From assembly GCA_036160955.1 (NCBI GenBank), contig JAYYDJ010000066.1, forward strand, positions 1-36,462: a DNA stretch of 36,462 nucleotides. Direction: 5' to 3'. The position numbers were made by a program, and so were the translations under genes. The stretch comes from GCA-2699365 sp036160955. Its GTDB lineage: Bacteria > Verrucomicrobiota > Verrucomicrobiia > Opitutales > Coraliomargaritaceae. Below the pieces are notes generated by a model, which saw only the letters and a list, made by a program, of their open reading frames with translations, was not told where the DNA came from and did no database searches. Below are positions 1-8,655 of the stretch, one piece after another (position 1 is the first letter of the stretch; each line of letters opens with the position of its first letter).

Positions 1-283
1 CCCAGAATTACAACGCATGGGTGCAGAAATTGCTATCGAAGGACCCAGCGCAATTATTACCGGTGCCTCCCAACTCTCAGGGGCACCTGTAATGGCCTCG
101 GACTTGCGCGCTTCCGCAGCTCTAGTACTCGCGGCGCTTGCAGCCACTGGTGATACTTGGATTCAGCGAATCTACCACCTAGACCGAGGCTACGATCAAT
201 TCGAGCAGAAACTTTCTGCCATCGGCGGGCATATTAAGCGGCTTAGTGATACGACAATGCCAAAGGAGCTACTTGCGGATTAA
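1..283 (+). CDS. murA: UDP-N-acetylglucosamine 1-carboxyvinyltransferase, C-terminal fragment
   Basis: This is the last ~93 codons of MurA, which transfers enolpyruvate from PEP to UDP-GlcNAc in the first committed step of cytoplasmic peptidoglycan synthesis. The open frame runs in from the window edge (the codons before the internal ATG at 17 read PELQR), so the gene is cut by the window and not truncated biologically. Visible family signatures are the RMGAEI strand, the DLRASAALVLAAL helix and the final LDRGYDQFEQKLSAIGG segment, all typical of the MurA C-terminus. The catalytic Cys lies outside the window. The gene ends with TAA, 45 bases before ruvB on the same strand. No hairpin terminator is visible in that gap. 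Confidence 0.93.
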   Translation, partial: PELQRMGAEIAIEGPSAIITGASQLSGAPVMASDLRASAALVLAALAATGDTWIQRIYHLDRGYDQFEQKLSAIGGHIKRLSDTTMPKELLAD

Positions 284-328
284 ATCCTCGATTCGTACGC
301 TTCCATACTATTAGTTTTTAGCTTTACA

Positions 329-1384
329 ATGCCACTCTCTTCAGAAGACAGCCCAGAAAGCCCTACCGGAGCAGAAGTCATTGCACGATGTCTCAACGAC
401 TCCAGCACTCCTCAAGACTCCATCCTGCGACCTCTTTCGTTTGATGATTTTTCAGGACAAGAAAAAACTATCGAGCGCTTACAGGTAATGGTAGGAGCTG
501 CCAGAGAACGCGGTGAACCGCTCCATCATATCTTGCTCAGCGGCCCGCCAGGACTAGGTAAAACTACCCTGTCTCTAATTTTAGGGCAAGAAATGCAAAG
601 TAAAGTTACTGTTACCTCCGGACCTGTCATTGATAAACCTGCAGACCTTGCGGGATTGTTGACCAATCTAGGAGAAGGCGATATTCTATTTATTGATGAA
701 ATCCACAGAATTACCAAAACCGTCGAAGAGTATTTATACTCGGCAATGGAAGACTTCCGGATCGATATAATGATCGATCAGGGGCCCAATGCGCGAAGCG
801 TACGATTAAATCTACCGCGCTTCACATTACTAGGAGCAACCACTCGGATGGGGCTACTCACGGCGCCCCTGCGAAGCCGGTTTATACTGCAGTCAAGACT
901 TCATTACTATGACCGAGCAACCTTGCAAGGTATCGTTGAACGCACCTGTAGTTTGCTCGAGGTCAACTTTGAAACAGCAGGGGCTGCGGAGATCGCTAGG
1001 CGCGCGCGCGGCACTCCTCGGATCGCTAACAATCTTGTAAATTTTTGCCGCGACTATGCGCAGCAGCGCGGTAATGGTACGATTTCTCAGGATATTGCAG
1101 CGGCGGCCCTCGAACTCTTAGAAATCGACCAGCGCGGACTGGACGAAATGGACAAACAAATCATGCGAGTTATCGCCGAAAATTACAAAGGTGGTCCAGT
1201 GGGACTTGGCACTGTAGCCATCGCAGTTGGCGAAGAAGCGCATACTTTAGAAGAGGTACATGAGCCATTTTTAATACAAGAAGGCTATTTGCAGCGCACC
1301 TCTCAAGGGCGAATTTTGGCAGACAAAGGATGGCAGGTCATCGGACTGACTCCCACAAATGGAACTAAAACCGACCTTTTGTAA
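329..1384 (+). CDS. ruvB: Holliday junction branch migration ATPase RuvB
   Basis: RuvB (351 aa, usual length) is the AAA+ motor that drives branch migration of Holliday junctions with RuvA and RuvC. Motifs are Walker A GPPGLGKT (residues 72-79), Walker B/DEIH (123-126), sensor 1 GATTR (169-173), the LRSRF arginine-finger region (181-185), and sensor 2 ARGTPRIANNLV (226-237), followed by the winged-helix DNA-binding domain. The N-terminus has about 30 residues before the conserved LRPLSFDDFSGQ segment. The ATG at 329 has no Shine-Dalgarno sequence; TACTAT lies 17 bases upstream. ruvA is not next to it, and ruvC is 15 kb away on the other strand, so the ruv genes are dispersed here. Identification is secure. 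Confidence 0.97.
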   Translation: MPLSSEDSPESPTGAEVIARCLNDSSTPQDSILRPLSFDDFSGQEKTIERLQVMVGAARERGEPLHHILLSGPPGLGKTTLSLILGQEMQSKVTVTSGPVIDKPADLAGLLTNLGEGDILFIDEIHRITKTVEEYLYSAMEDFRIDIMIDQGPNARSVRLNLPRFTLLGATTRMGLLTAPLRSRFILQSRLHYYDRATLQGIVERTCSLLEVNFETAGAAEIARRARGTPRIANNLVNFCRDYAQQRGNGTISQDIAAAALELLEIDQRGLDEMDKQIMRVIAENYKGGPVGLGTVAIAVGEEAHTLEEVHEPFLIQEGYLQRTSQGRILADKGWQVIGLTPTNGTKTDLL

Positions 1385-1426
1385 CGAGTTAATACACAAT
1401 AGACATTAATTCATTATCAAAAATCT

Positions 1427-1993
1427 ATGGGTCGTAACTCCGTGCATAAAATTAAACGTCCACCAAGGTATTCTCAACCAGCTTCTGTTGTGCACCTAGA
1501 AGATGAGTATGGCCTCTTTGAGCTCATCAAACAAACCAGTAATCCCCTAATTCTAGTACTCGAAGGCGTGCAAGATCCCCACAATCTAGGTGCATGCCTT
1601 CGTACTGCCTCAGGTGCAGGCGTGACCGCAGTAATTGCTCCAGTTAAAGGCTCTTGTAGCATTACTCACACAGTGAGGGACGTCTCTTGTGGCGGTGCAG
1701 ATGATACGCCTTTTCTAAAAGTGAAGAACATCTGCTCTTTACTGCGAAAATTTCAAGCTGCAAACATACAACTAGTTGGTACCTCGGATCGTGGAAAAGG
1801 ATCGCTCTATGAAGTCGACCTCAATAAACCTACTGCATTCTTACTAGGTAGTGAGGGTTGGGGCATACGTAAAGTTACGGGAGACTTGTGTGACCACTTA
1901 GTGAATATTCCAATGAATGGCAGCGTAGACTGCCTCAATGTTTCTGTTTCTGCAGGAGTCTGTCTTTACGAAGCGGTACGCCAGCGTCTTTAG
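1427..1993 (+). CDS. SpoU-family rRNA 2'-O-methyltransferase, RlmB-like, short form
   Basis: SPOUT (TrmH/SpoU) methyltransferase, 188 aa. The three class motifs are present: NLGACLRTA (53-61), LLGSEGWGI (139-147) and the long motif 3 from IPMNGS to SAGVCLYE (161-182). These form the trefoil knot that binds S-adenosylmethionine. The motif 3 region and the EAVRQRL ending read like RlmB, which methylates G2251 of 23S rRNA in E. coli. RlmB is normally about 245 aa with an N-terminal L30e-like RNA-binding domain. That domain is missing, with only ~40 residues before the catalytic core, so substrate specificity is uncertain; a tRNA methylase is possible. It has the same orientation as tyrS, 61 bases upstream of the chosen tyrS start. 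Confidence 0.88.
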   Translation: MGRNSVHKIKRPPRYSQPASVVHLEDEYGLFELIKQTSNPLILVLEGVQDPHNLGACLRTASGAGVTAVIAPVKGSCSITHTVRDVSCGGADDTPFLKVKNICSLLRKFQAANIQLVGTSDRGKGSLYEVDLNKPTAFLLGSEGWGIRKVTGDLCDHLVNIPMNGSVDCLNVSVSAGVCLYEAVRQRL

Positions 1994-2054
1994 TCACGTT
2001 TTTCCTTTACGCGATGCTCTGCGAGTTCAATTTCTTGCTTCTACATTATTAACC

Positions 2055-3236
2055 ATGAGTCGTATCGATACTATCCGAATAAATACTGAAACCATTATTG
2101 GCGAAGATGCACTCGTGGAGCGTCTCAACGGTGAACAATCCCTTCGCGTCAAACTTGGAGTGGATCCGACTCGCCCCGACCTCACATTTGGACATCTAGT
2201 AGTCTTTAATAAACTGCGCCAGTTTCAAGATCTCGGCCATAAGGCAATCCTCATTATAGGGGATTTCACCACATTAATCGGCGACCCGTCAGGGCGGTCC
2301 ACCGCACGTCCAATACTCACCAAAGACGAAATCGCAGAGAACGCTAAGACATATCTGCGTCAAGCATTTAAAATTTTAGATGAAGATAAAACAGAAGTGC
2401 GCTTTAACAGCGAATGGTTCGATACAATGGGTTTTGAGGACTGCTTAAAACTCGCTCGCAAGATGACCGTGGCAAGGATGTTAGAGCGAGACGATTTCTC
2501 TAAAAGGTATGCGAATAATGCACCTATCTCTATTGTAGAGTTTCTCTATCCATTGATTCAAGGCTACGATTCTCTGATGATAGATGCTGATATTGAGATT
2601 GGCGGCACCGATCAATTATTCAATATGCTAGTAGGTAGGACCCTACAAAAAGATGCGAATAAGCAAGAGCAAGCCGTTATCACAATGCCGTTACTCGTCG
2701 GACTTGATGGCACAAAGAAAATGTCTAAGAGCCAGGACAATTATATCGCTTTTTCAGATACCCCAAAAGAGATGTTCGGTAAGATTATGTCGATTAGTGA
2801 TCAGACGATGTGGACTTACTACCAATTACTTCTTGAATTTGATGCTACTAGAATAGAATCGCTGAAAAGTAAGCATCCGATGGACGCAAAAAAGCAACTT
2901 GCCTGCTCGCTTGTTAGAAAATTCCACTCAATGGATGCGGCAACGCATGAGTTAAAACAATTCGAGCAAGTATTTTCGAAGAACAAATTACCCGATGATA
3001 TGCCTACTTTTACTTGGAGTGAACTTGCCAACGACTCTGAATCCATAGGCCTTATCGACTTGATGTCGGGATCCGAACTTTTCGAAAGCAAAAGTGCAAT
3101 ACGCAGGCTAATCCAACAAGGCGGCGTAAAAGTTGACGGGGACAAACAAACCGATATTAATTACGAAGTAACTCGCTTAAATTGCGCACAGGTATTTCAA
3201 GCAGGCAAACGAACTTTCTTTAAAGTCATTAATTAA
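2055..3236 (+). CDS. tyrS: Tyrosyl-tRNA synthetase
   Basis: Class I tyrosyl-tRNA synthetase, 393 aa from the ATG at 2055. The frame is open further up to an ATG at 1938, but that would overlap the preceding methylase, and the extra 39 residues look unlike the family. The conserved start MSRIDTIRINTE supports 2055. The HIGH-like signature reads FGHL (45-48) after GVDPTRPDL. GGTDQ (183-187) lies in the tyrosine/ATP pocket, KMSKS is at 222-226, and an S4 RNA-binding domain fills the C-terminus (about 345-393, SAIRRLIQQGGVKVDG). The KMSKS form, rather than KFGKS, places it in the TyrZ-like group. There is no visible T-box leader or Shine-Dalgarno sequence. Confidence 0.95.
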   Translation: MSRIDTIRINTETIIGEDALVERLNGEQSLRVKLGVDPTRPDLTFGHLVVFNKLRQFQDLGHKAILIIGDFTTLIGDPSGRSTARPILTKDEIAENAKTYLRQAFKILDEDKTEVRFNSEWFDTMGFEDCLKLARKMTVARMLERDDFSKRYANNAPISIVEFLYPLIQGYDSLMIDADIEIGGTDQLFNMLVGRTLQKDANKQEQAVITMPLLVGLDGTKKMSKSQDNYIAFSDTPKEMFGKIMSISDQTMWTYYQLLLEFDATRIESLKSKHPMDAKKQLACSLVRKFHSMDAATHELKQFEQVFSKNKLPDDMPTFTWSELANDSESIGLIDLMSGSELFESKSAIRRLIQQGGVKVDGDKQTDINYEVTRLNCAQVFQAGKRTFFKVIN

Positions 3237-3261
3237 AATAATAGATAACTATGAAAATACT

Positions 3262-3732
3262 ATGGCACTAGAGACTGGATGCACCGCACCTGATTTTACC
3301 TTAAAACACAAAAATGCCGATGGCCTTCAACAAATCGCCTTATCCAGTAATTATGGTGAAAAAAAGACTGTATTGTTGTTTTTCCCGCTTGCCTTCTCGA
3401 GCGTTTGTTCTGACGAAATGTGCGCCGTCAGCTCTAATATCGAAGAGTATGCAGAACTCGACGCCGCCGTTTATGGTATTTCAGTAGATAGTCCATACGC
3501 ATTGGAAAAAATGGCTGAGCATAATAATTTAAAATTTCCTTTATTGAGTGATTTTAATAAAGAAGTCTCTGCGGCATACGATGTGCTCTATGCTGACTTT
3601 ATTGGCCTCAAAGGTGTCGCTAAAAGATCTGCCTTTGTCGTAAATGAAACTGGTACTATAATTTATGCAGAATCCTCTGATGACCCAAAGATACTTCCAA
3701 ACTTTACCGCGATTAAACAAGCGCTTGAATGA
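3262..3732 (+). CDS. Peroxiredoxin (AhpC/TSA superfamily, BCP/AhpE-like)
   Basis: Thiol peroxidase of 156 aa that would reduce hydrogen peroxide and organic hydroperoxides in the cytoplasm (no signal peptide). The thioredoxin-like fold signature PLAFSSVCSDEMC gives the active-site pattern P-x3-S-x2-C. C49 is the likely peroxidatic Cys, and C54, five residues on, is a possible resolving Cys as in PrxQ/BCP proteins. The PLAF wording also resembles AhpE, so the subgroup is left open. The C-terminal RSAFVVNETGTIIYAE strand is typical of the family. It lies between tyrS (25 bases) and acnA (59 bases), in the same direction. Pairing with an oxidant-sensitive Fe-S aconitase is plausible but may be coincidental. 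Confidence 0.9.
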   Translation: MALETGCTAPDFTLKHKNADGLQQIALSSNYGEKKTVLLFFPLAFSSVCSDEMCAVSSNIEEYAELDAAVYGISVDSPYALEKMAEHNNLKFPLLSDFNKEVSAAYDVLYADFIGLKGVAKRSAFVVNETGTIIYAESSDDPKILPNFTAIKQALE

Positions 3733-3791
3733 AGCTGATTAACTCAATAACTGAGCCATTAATCTTTAACTAATAAAGAACACACGCGATA

Positions 3792-6536
3792 ATGAGCCAA
3801 CTTAACGATCCGTTTAACGTCCTTAAAAAACTCAACGGGAAATACTACTACAGCTTACCTGCCCTCGAGGAAACTGCTGGCATGTGCGGCATTTCGAAGC
3901 TGCCAATTAGTATTCGAATAGTTCTAGAATCTGTACTGCGAAATTGCGATGGAAAGCGTATCGTTATGCAGGATGTCAAAGAACTGGCCAATTGGAATGC
4001 TATAAAGCCAAGCAATAAAGAAATTCCTTTCGTTGTTTCACGAGTTGTTCTGCAGGACTTTACTGGAGTTCCTTTACTTGTTGATCTTGCCGCGATGCGT
4101 GATGCCGTAAAAGCAATAGGATCGGATCCAGCGAAGATTGAGCCTCTAGTTCCAGTTGATTTGGTAGTTGACCACTCCGTACAAGTTGACCGATCGGGCT
4201 CTGCGAATGCATTCTTAAAAAACCTTAAGATTGAATTTTCCCGCAATAAAGAACGCTACCAATTTCTCAAATGGGGACAGCAAGCCTTTGAAACATTTAG
4301 TGTAGTTCCCCCAGCAATAGGCATTGTCCACCAAGTAAATCTTGAGTACTTAGCTCGAGTGGTTTTTGAGAAAGACAATGTCTTATATCCTGACACCTTA
4401 GTCGGCACTGATTCTCATACTACTATGATCAACGGGCTTGGTATTGTGGGTTGGGGAGTGGGTGGGATTGAAGCGGAATCCGGCATGCTTGGTCAGCCAG
4501 TTTACTTTCAAACACCCGAAGTTATAGGTGTTCACCTTGTAGGAGAACTCCCTGAAGGCGCTACAGCTACCGACCTGACTCTGCAAATAACAGAGATGCT
4601 ACGTGCAGAAGGAGTTGTAGGTAAATTTGTTGAGTTTTATGGCGAAGGCGCAGCGCTCCTTAGCCTCGCCGACCGAGCCACTGTAGCTAATATGGCTCCG
4701 GAATATGGCGCTACAATGGGGTTTTTCCCAGTCGATGAGAAATCGCTTGACTACATGCGCTTAACTGGAAGAAGCGAAACAGATATCAATCGTGTAAGAG
4801 ATTATTATACCGCGCAAGGTATGTTTGGAATTCCTAAAAGTGGGCAGCTCGAATATACTAAGAGCCTCCATCTAGATATTAGTACAGTTGTACCATGTGT
4901 CTCTGGGCCTAAGCGTCCTCAAGACCGTATTGAAGTCCCCTGTCTTGGTAGACGCTTTCAAGAATTAATGGATATGCCTATTGCAGAGGGCGGCTTCGGA
5001 ATACCTAAAGAAGCGCAGGCTAAAAAAGTGCGAGTCTTATCTGCAGTGGCAGCTGGAGGACGTGATGATGATGATATTTTAACGACGAATAAAACTCAAT
5101 CACTACCTGAAATCAGTCATGGGCAGGTCTTAATCGCAGCAATTACATCATGCACCAACACGTCGAATCCTTCGGTCATGATTGCAGCTGGACTAGTGGC
5201 GCGTAAAGCCTTGGCTAAAGGCCTAAGCGTAAACCCATTGGTTAAGACTTCGCTCGGGCCGGGCTCTCGGGTAGTAACCGACTACCTTGAAGAAACAAAC
5301 TTACAAAAAGACTTAGATGCACTTGGATTCCAACTTGTTGGCTATGGATGTACCACCTGTATTGGCAACTCTGGGCCCCTAGACCCTGCTATCGAAACGG
5401 CTTTAAAAACCGGAGACTTAGTTGGAGCTTCTGTACTATCGGGCAACAGAAACTTTGAAGCCCGTGTGCATGGTGCTATAAAATCAAACTTCTTAATGTC
5501 TCCCCCTCTGGTAGTGGCATATGCATTGGCTGGAACTATTAATATTGACCTTAGCATAGACCCTATCGGCACAGGCAGTGATGGCAATAATGTCTATCTC
5601 AGAGATATTTGGCCAAGTAACGCAGAGATCGAAAGACTTGTACAAACTGGATTACATCCTGATATGTTTCGCGACAAATATGGTGACCTCACCTCGGCGA
5701 ATCCAGAGTGGAACGCAGTTCAGTCTTCCAGTGGTAGCATCTATCAATGGGACGAAAAGTCTACTTATATACAAAGCCCCCCCTTCTTTGAAGGCTTTAC
5801 GATGCAAGCAAGTAAGATTACAGATCTTACTTGTTTACGAGCTCTCGCTATTGTTGGCGACTCGATTACTACTGACCACATTTCTCCTGCTGGAGCGATA
5901 AAGCCAGACGGACCTGCGGGTCGTTTTCTTTCTAAGGCAGGTGTTTCAATAAAGGAATTTAATAGCTTCGGCTCTAGGCGAGGCAACGATCGAATCATGA
6001 CACGCGGTACATTTGCTAATGTTCGATTCAAAAATAAGATGGCAGATGGCAAAGAGGGAGGCTACACAAAGCTAATGCCGGAGGGATCACCTGCGGACAT
6101 ATATGATGCTTGCCAAATTTACAAAGATCGCGGCGAGGGCCTAATAATTTTTGCTGGCGAAGATTATGGCATGGGGTCCTCGCGAGACTGGGCGGCAAAG
6201 GGCACTGCTCTGCTGGGGGTGAGAGCTGTCGTGGCAAAAAGCTTTGAGCGAATACATCGCTCCAACTTAATAGGGATGGGAGTGCTTCCACTCCAGTTTT
6301 CCGAGGGAGTTAGCGATGAAACTCTAGGCTTAGATGGTAGTGAAGTTTTTAGCATCTCTGGATTGAGTGACGAAGTCTTGCCGGGAGCTTCCATTCCCTT
6401 GACGATCAAACGAGTCGACGGTAGAACAGAAACGATTGACCTAACTCTCCGAATTGATACCTCCATAGAGGTTGATTATTACCGTCATGGAGGCATTCTA
6501 CAATATGTACTACGTGACATTATTTCTGATTCTTAA
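3792..6536 (+). CDS. acnA: Aconitate hydratase A
   Basis: Aconitase of the AcnA/IRP1 type, 914 aa, interconverting citrate and isocitrate in the TCA cycle through a 4Fe-4S cluster. Cluster ligands are visible as C454 in ITSCTNTSNPS, and C520 and C523 in GYGCTTCIGNSG. Active-site segments DLVVDHSVQVD (123-133), GTDSHTTMINGLG (205-217) and the C-terminal swivel-domain GSSRDWAAKG (about residue 795) are intact. The length matches AcnA, not AcnB. The start ATG at 3792 is followed directly by SQLNDPFN, matching family N-termini. It sits in the same-strand series tyrS, peroxiredoxin, acnA, STAS. Confidence 0.97.
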   Translation: MSQLNDPFNVLKKLNGKYYYSLPALEETAGMCGISKLPISIRIVLESVLRNCDGKRIVMQDVKELANWNAIKPSNKEIPFVVSRVVLQDFTGVPLLVDLAAMRDAVKAIGSDPAKIEPLVPVDLVVDHSVQVDRSGSANAFLKNLKIEFSRNKERYQFLKWGQQAFETFSVVPPAIGIVHQVNLEYLARVVFEKDNVLYPDTLVGTDSHTTMINGLGIVGWGVGGIEAESGMLGQPVYFQTPEVIGVHLVGELPEGATATDLTLQITEMLRAEGVVGKFVEFYGEGAALLSLADRATVANMAPEYGATMGFFPVDEKSLDYMRLTGRSETDINRVRDYYTAQGMFGIPKSGQLEYTKSLHLDISTVVPCVSGPKRPQDRIEVPCLGRRFQELMDMPIAEGGFGIPKEAQAKKVRVLSAVAAGGRDDDDILTTNKTQSLPEISHGQVLIAAITSCTNTSNPSVMIAAGLVARKALAKGLSVNPLVKTSLGPGSRVVTDYLEETNLQKDLDALGFQLVGYGCTTCIGNSGPLDPAIETALKTGDLVGASVLSGNRNFEARVHGAIKSNFLMSPPLVVAYALAGTINIDLSIDPIGTGSDGNNVYLRDIWPSNAEIERLVQTGLHPDMFRDKYGDLTSANPEWNAVQSSSGSIYQWDEKSTYIQSPPFFEGFTMQASKITDLTCLRALAIVGDSITTDHISPAGAIKPDGPAGRFLSKAGVSIKEFNSFGSRRGNDRIMTRGTFANVRFKNKMADGKEGGYTKLMPEGSPADIYDACQIYKDRGEGLIIFAGEDYGMGSSRDWAAKGTALLGVRAVVAKSFERIHRSNLIGMGVLPLQFSEGVSDETLGLDGSEVFSISGLSDEVLPGASIPLTIKRVDGRTETIDLTLRIDTSIEVDYYRHGGILQYVLRDIISDS

Positions 6537-6565
6537 ATCCAAAACCATAATTACCTAGCTCTCCG

Positions 6566-7069
6566 ATGAGCAGCTCTAAACAGCCGACCTTTATAGTCAG
6601 CGCTTATTCTGAACCTGTATTTATACGGATTCACGGCAAAGCGAACTACCTCAATTGCAATAATTTTAGGGAGTTTATGAAGAAAATGTTACGCGCCAAG
6701 AAGCAACGCTTTGCTATAGATTTTAATCACTGCACCGGCATGGACAGCACTTTTCTTGGGATTTTAGCTGGAGTTGCAATAGAGTTACGTGAGCAGTCGC
6801 AGCCAGGCACCTTGCTTGTTTGTAATTTGAGTGAGCGTAATCGTGAACTTATCTGTAATCTAGGCCTGCAGGCTTTACTCTCAATAGATACCCAGATATT
6901 ATTAACTGAACAAGGTGGGCAAGAAACCCCACTAGACAATGCAGAAGTATCGAGCGCGCGACGAGTACTCGAAGCACATCAGAATTTGATTCAAGCTGAC
7001 TTCCAAAATGCGGCTAAATTTCAAGATGTGGTAGCTTTCCTGAAAAATCAGCTTAGCTCGAATGCATAA
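6566..7069 (+). CDS. STAS-domain protein (anti-sigma-factor antagonist-like)
   Basis: A 167-aa protein whose first ~110 residues form a STAS domain of the SpoIIAA/RsbV type. The usual pattern is seen: strand VFIRIHGKANY (18-28), a helix, strand RFAIDFNHCTGMDST (48-62) and a further helix. The Ser that partner kinases phosphorylate is most likely S61, just after D60. Residues ~115-167 form an extra, probably helical tail not found in minimal STAS proteins. It lies 41 bases before a SpoIIE-type phosphatase gene, so the phosphatase probably dephosphorylates this protein in a partner-switching circuit. No HATPase anti-sigma kinase (RsbW type) is in the window. Its regulatory target cannot be read from sequence. 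Confidence 0.85.
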   Translation: MSSSKQPTFIVSAYSEPVFIRIHGKANYLNCNNFREFMKKMLRAKKQRFAIDFNHCTGMDSTFLGILAGVAIELREQSQPGTLLVCNLSERNRELICNLGLQALLSIDTQILLTEQGGQETPLDNAEVSSARRVLEAHQNLIQADFQNAAKFQDVVAFLKNQLSSNA

Positions 7070-7110
7070 TTAGCCTGCTTGTATCCACCCACTGTAAATT
7101 CAAAATCACT

Positions 7111-8547
7111 ATGATTTCTTTCGTACTTGGGATTCTCTTTGCAGCCATAGCAATATGGCTCGCATACCATGGTAAACTTCGTCGATTGAAACTCGTTGAA
7201 GAAGAGAAGCAGATGCTAGAGCAAGAAAAACATATTGTGGTCGATTTTATGCACAATATGGTAGAGGCTGTTATTGAAGATGGTACAAGGAATGAAATGT
7301 TCCAGCGTATAATTCATGCTGCTGTACTTAGCACCGACGCCATGAGTGCTTGCATTTTTGAAAAACAAGCTGGTGGAACCTTAAAGGGCGTTGCAATAGA
7401 AGGACTTTTTCCACCACAACGCAAAATTAATGCTGAAATCGGACATAAGGCTGGCACTCGAACGCAGCATATTGAAGCGATTCTTCGCTCCGAAAGTTTT
7501 AATCTAGGAGAGGGACTTATTGGCTCTGTCGCTCAGTCAAGGAAGGGCCTGCTAATAGTTGACGCTTCATTAGATCCGCGTGTTATCCAACACGATGATC
7601 CAGCACTAAAAATACGGTCTATGATAGTTGTCCCGGTTGTATTTCGAGGGGATTTAGTTGCGGTGCTCGCCATAGCCAATCCATGCGATGGGCTTCCTTT
7701 TAACCAGACCGATTTTTCTTTAGCCGAATCTCTAGCCGAGCAAGTCGGACTTGCTGTTTACAATAGTGATGCAATGAAAGTCCAAATTGAAAAAGGTAAA
7801 CTTGATTTGGACCTGGAACTCGCAAGCAATATACAAAGCCTACTATTGCCAAGTAATTTACCAGACACGCACAATGTAGAATTTGCAGCACATTATACAG
7901 CCGCTCAAAAAGTTGGCGGCGACCTCTACGATGTATTCAAACTTGAAGATAACAAAATAGGGGTCGCGATTGCTGATGTCTCCGGTAAAGGTATCGCCGC
8001 GTCTATAGTGATGGCTATCTGCCAAACAAATTTACATCATTTATCTAAAAATAACGATTCTCCAGCAAAAATTTTAAAAGCCATTAACTCAGAAATGCAT
8101 GCATCTATGCGCCGGGACATGTTTATAACAATGATCTATGCAGTAATCGATGTTAAAAATGAATCCATAACACTTGCCCGCGCCGGCCACGAGCTTCCAC
8201 TACACTACTCTAGTGGACGTACTGCAGGTAGTTTAGTTAAGCAAGTTCAATCCAGCGGTATGGCTATTGGTATGGTACCCCCAGAGATTTTTGATCCTTC
8301 TATCGCGGACACTACTGTCGACTTTAATATGGGTGACGCGTTACTAATGTATACCGATGGAGTCACGGAGAATGTCAATTTAAAGGGAGAGGAATTTTCG
8401 AGTAAGAGGCTCATAGAGACGCTAGGCACTTGCGGTCATAACAACGCTGAAACAATCCTTAACAACGTCATTACACATATCGAGCACTTCTCTGGGGAAG
8501 CAGGTCAAGCAGATGACCTTACATTAATAACTATCAAACACTGCTAG
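7111..8547 (+). CDS. GAF-domain SpoIIE-type (PP2C) serine phosphatase
   Basis: A 478-aa RsbU/SpoIIE-type phosphatase. The order is an N-terminal membrane helix (about residues 3-19), a short Glu/Lys-rich coiled segment (25-60), a GAF sensory domain (about 60-225, including the EGLIGSVAQSRKGLLIVD stretch), and a SpoIIE phosphatase domain (about 250-478). Metal-binding aspartates fall in GGDLYD (~269), ADVSGKG (~288), LMYTDGVTE (~414) and DDLTLI (~468), so the catalytic site looks complete. The likely substrate is the phosphorylated STAS protein encoded immediately upstream. The ligand of the GAF domain is unknown. It is followed by a 108-base gap, then the mreB operon in the same direction. 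Confidence 0.9.
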   Translation: MISFVLGILFAAIAIWLAYHGKLRRLKLVEEEKQMLEQEKHIVVDFMHNMVEAVIEDGTRNEMFQRIIHAAVLSTDAMSACIFEKQAGGTLKGVAIEGLFPPQRKINAEIGHKAGTRTQHIEAILRSESFNLGEGLIGSVAQSRKGLLIVDASLDPRVIQHDDPALKIRSMIVVPVVFRGDLVAVLAIANPCDGLPFNQTDFSLAESLAEQVGLAVYNSDAMKVQIEKGKLDLDLELASNIQSLLLPSNLPDTHNVEFAAHYTAAQKVGGDLYDVFKLEDNKIGVAIADVSGKGIAASIVMAICQTNLHHLSKNNDSPAKILKAINSEMHASMRRDMFITMIYAVIDVKNESITLARAGHELPLHYSSGRTAGSLVKQVQSSGMAIGMVPPEIFDPSIADTTVDFNMGDALLMYTDGVTENVNLKGEEFSSKRLIETLGTCGHNNAETILNNVITHIEHFSGEAGQADDLTLITIKHC

Positions 8548-8655
8548 GTCTATGCACGAGCAGCCAATTTGTGGTAATAATTTGACATTCAAGATCTTTC
8601 ATAGAAAAAACTTATAAACCTTTCTAATAGTAAACGCCTAATATATATAAACAAC

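Noticed and set aside
1938..2054. Longer tyrS start at 1938
   Set aside because: It would overlap the methylase gene, and the added residues have no family match.
8582..8618. TTGACA and TATAAA upstream of mreB as a promoter
   Set aside because: The spacing of about 25 bases does not fit a sigma-70 promoter.
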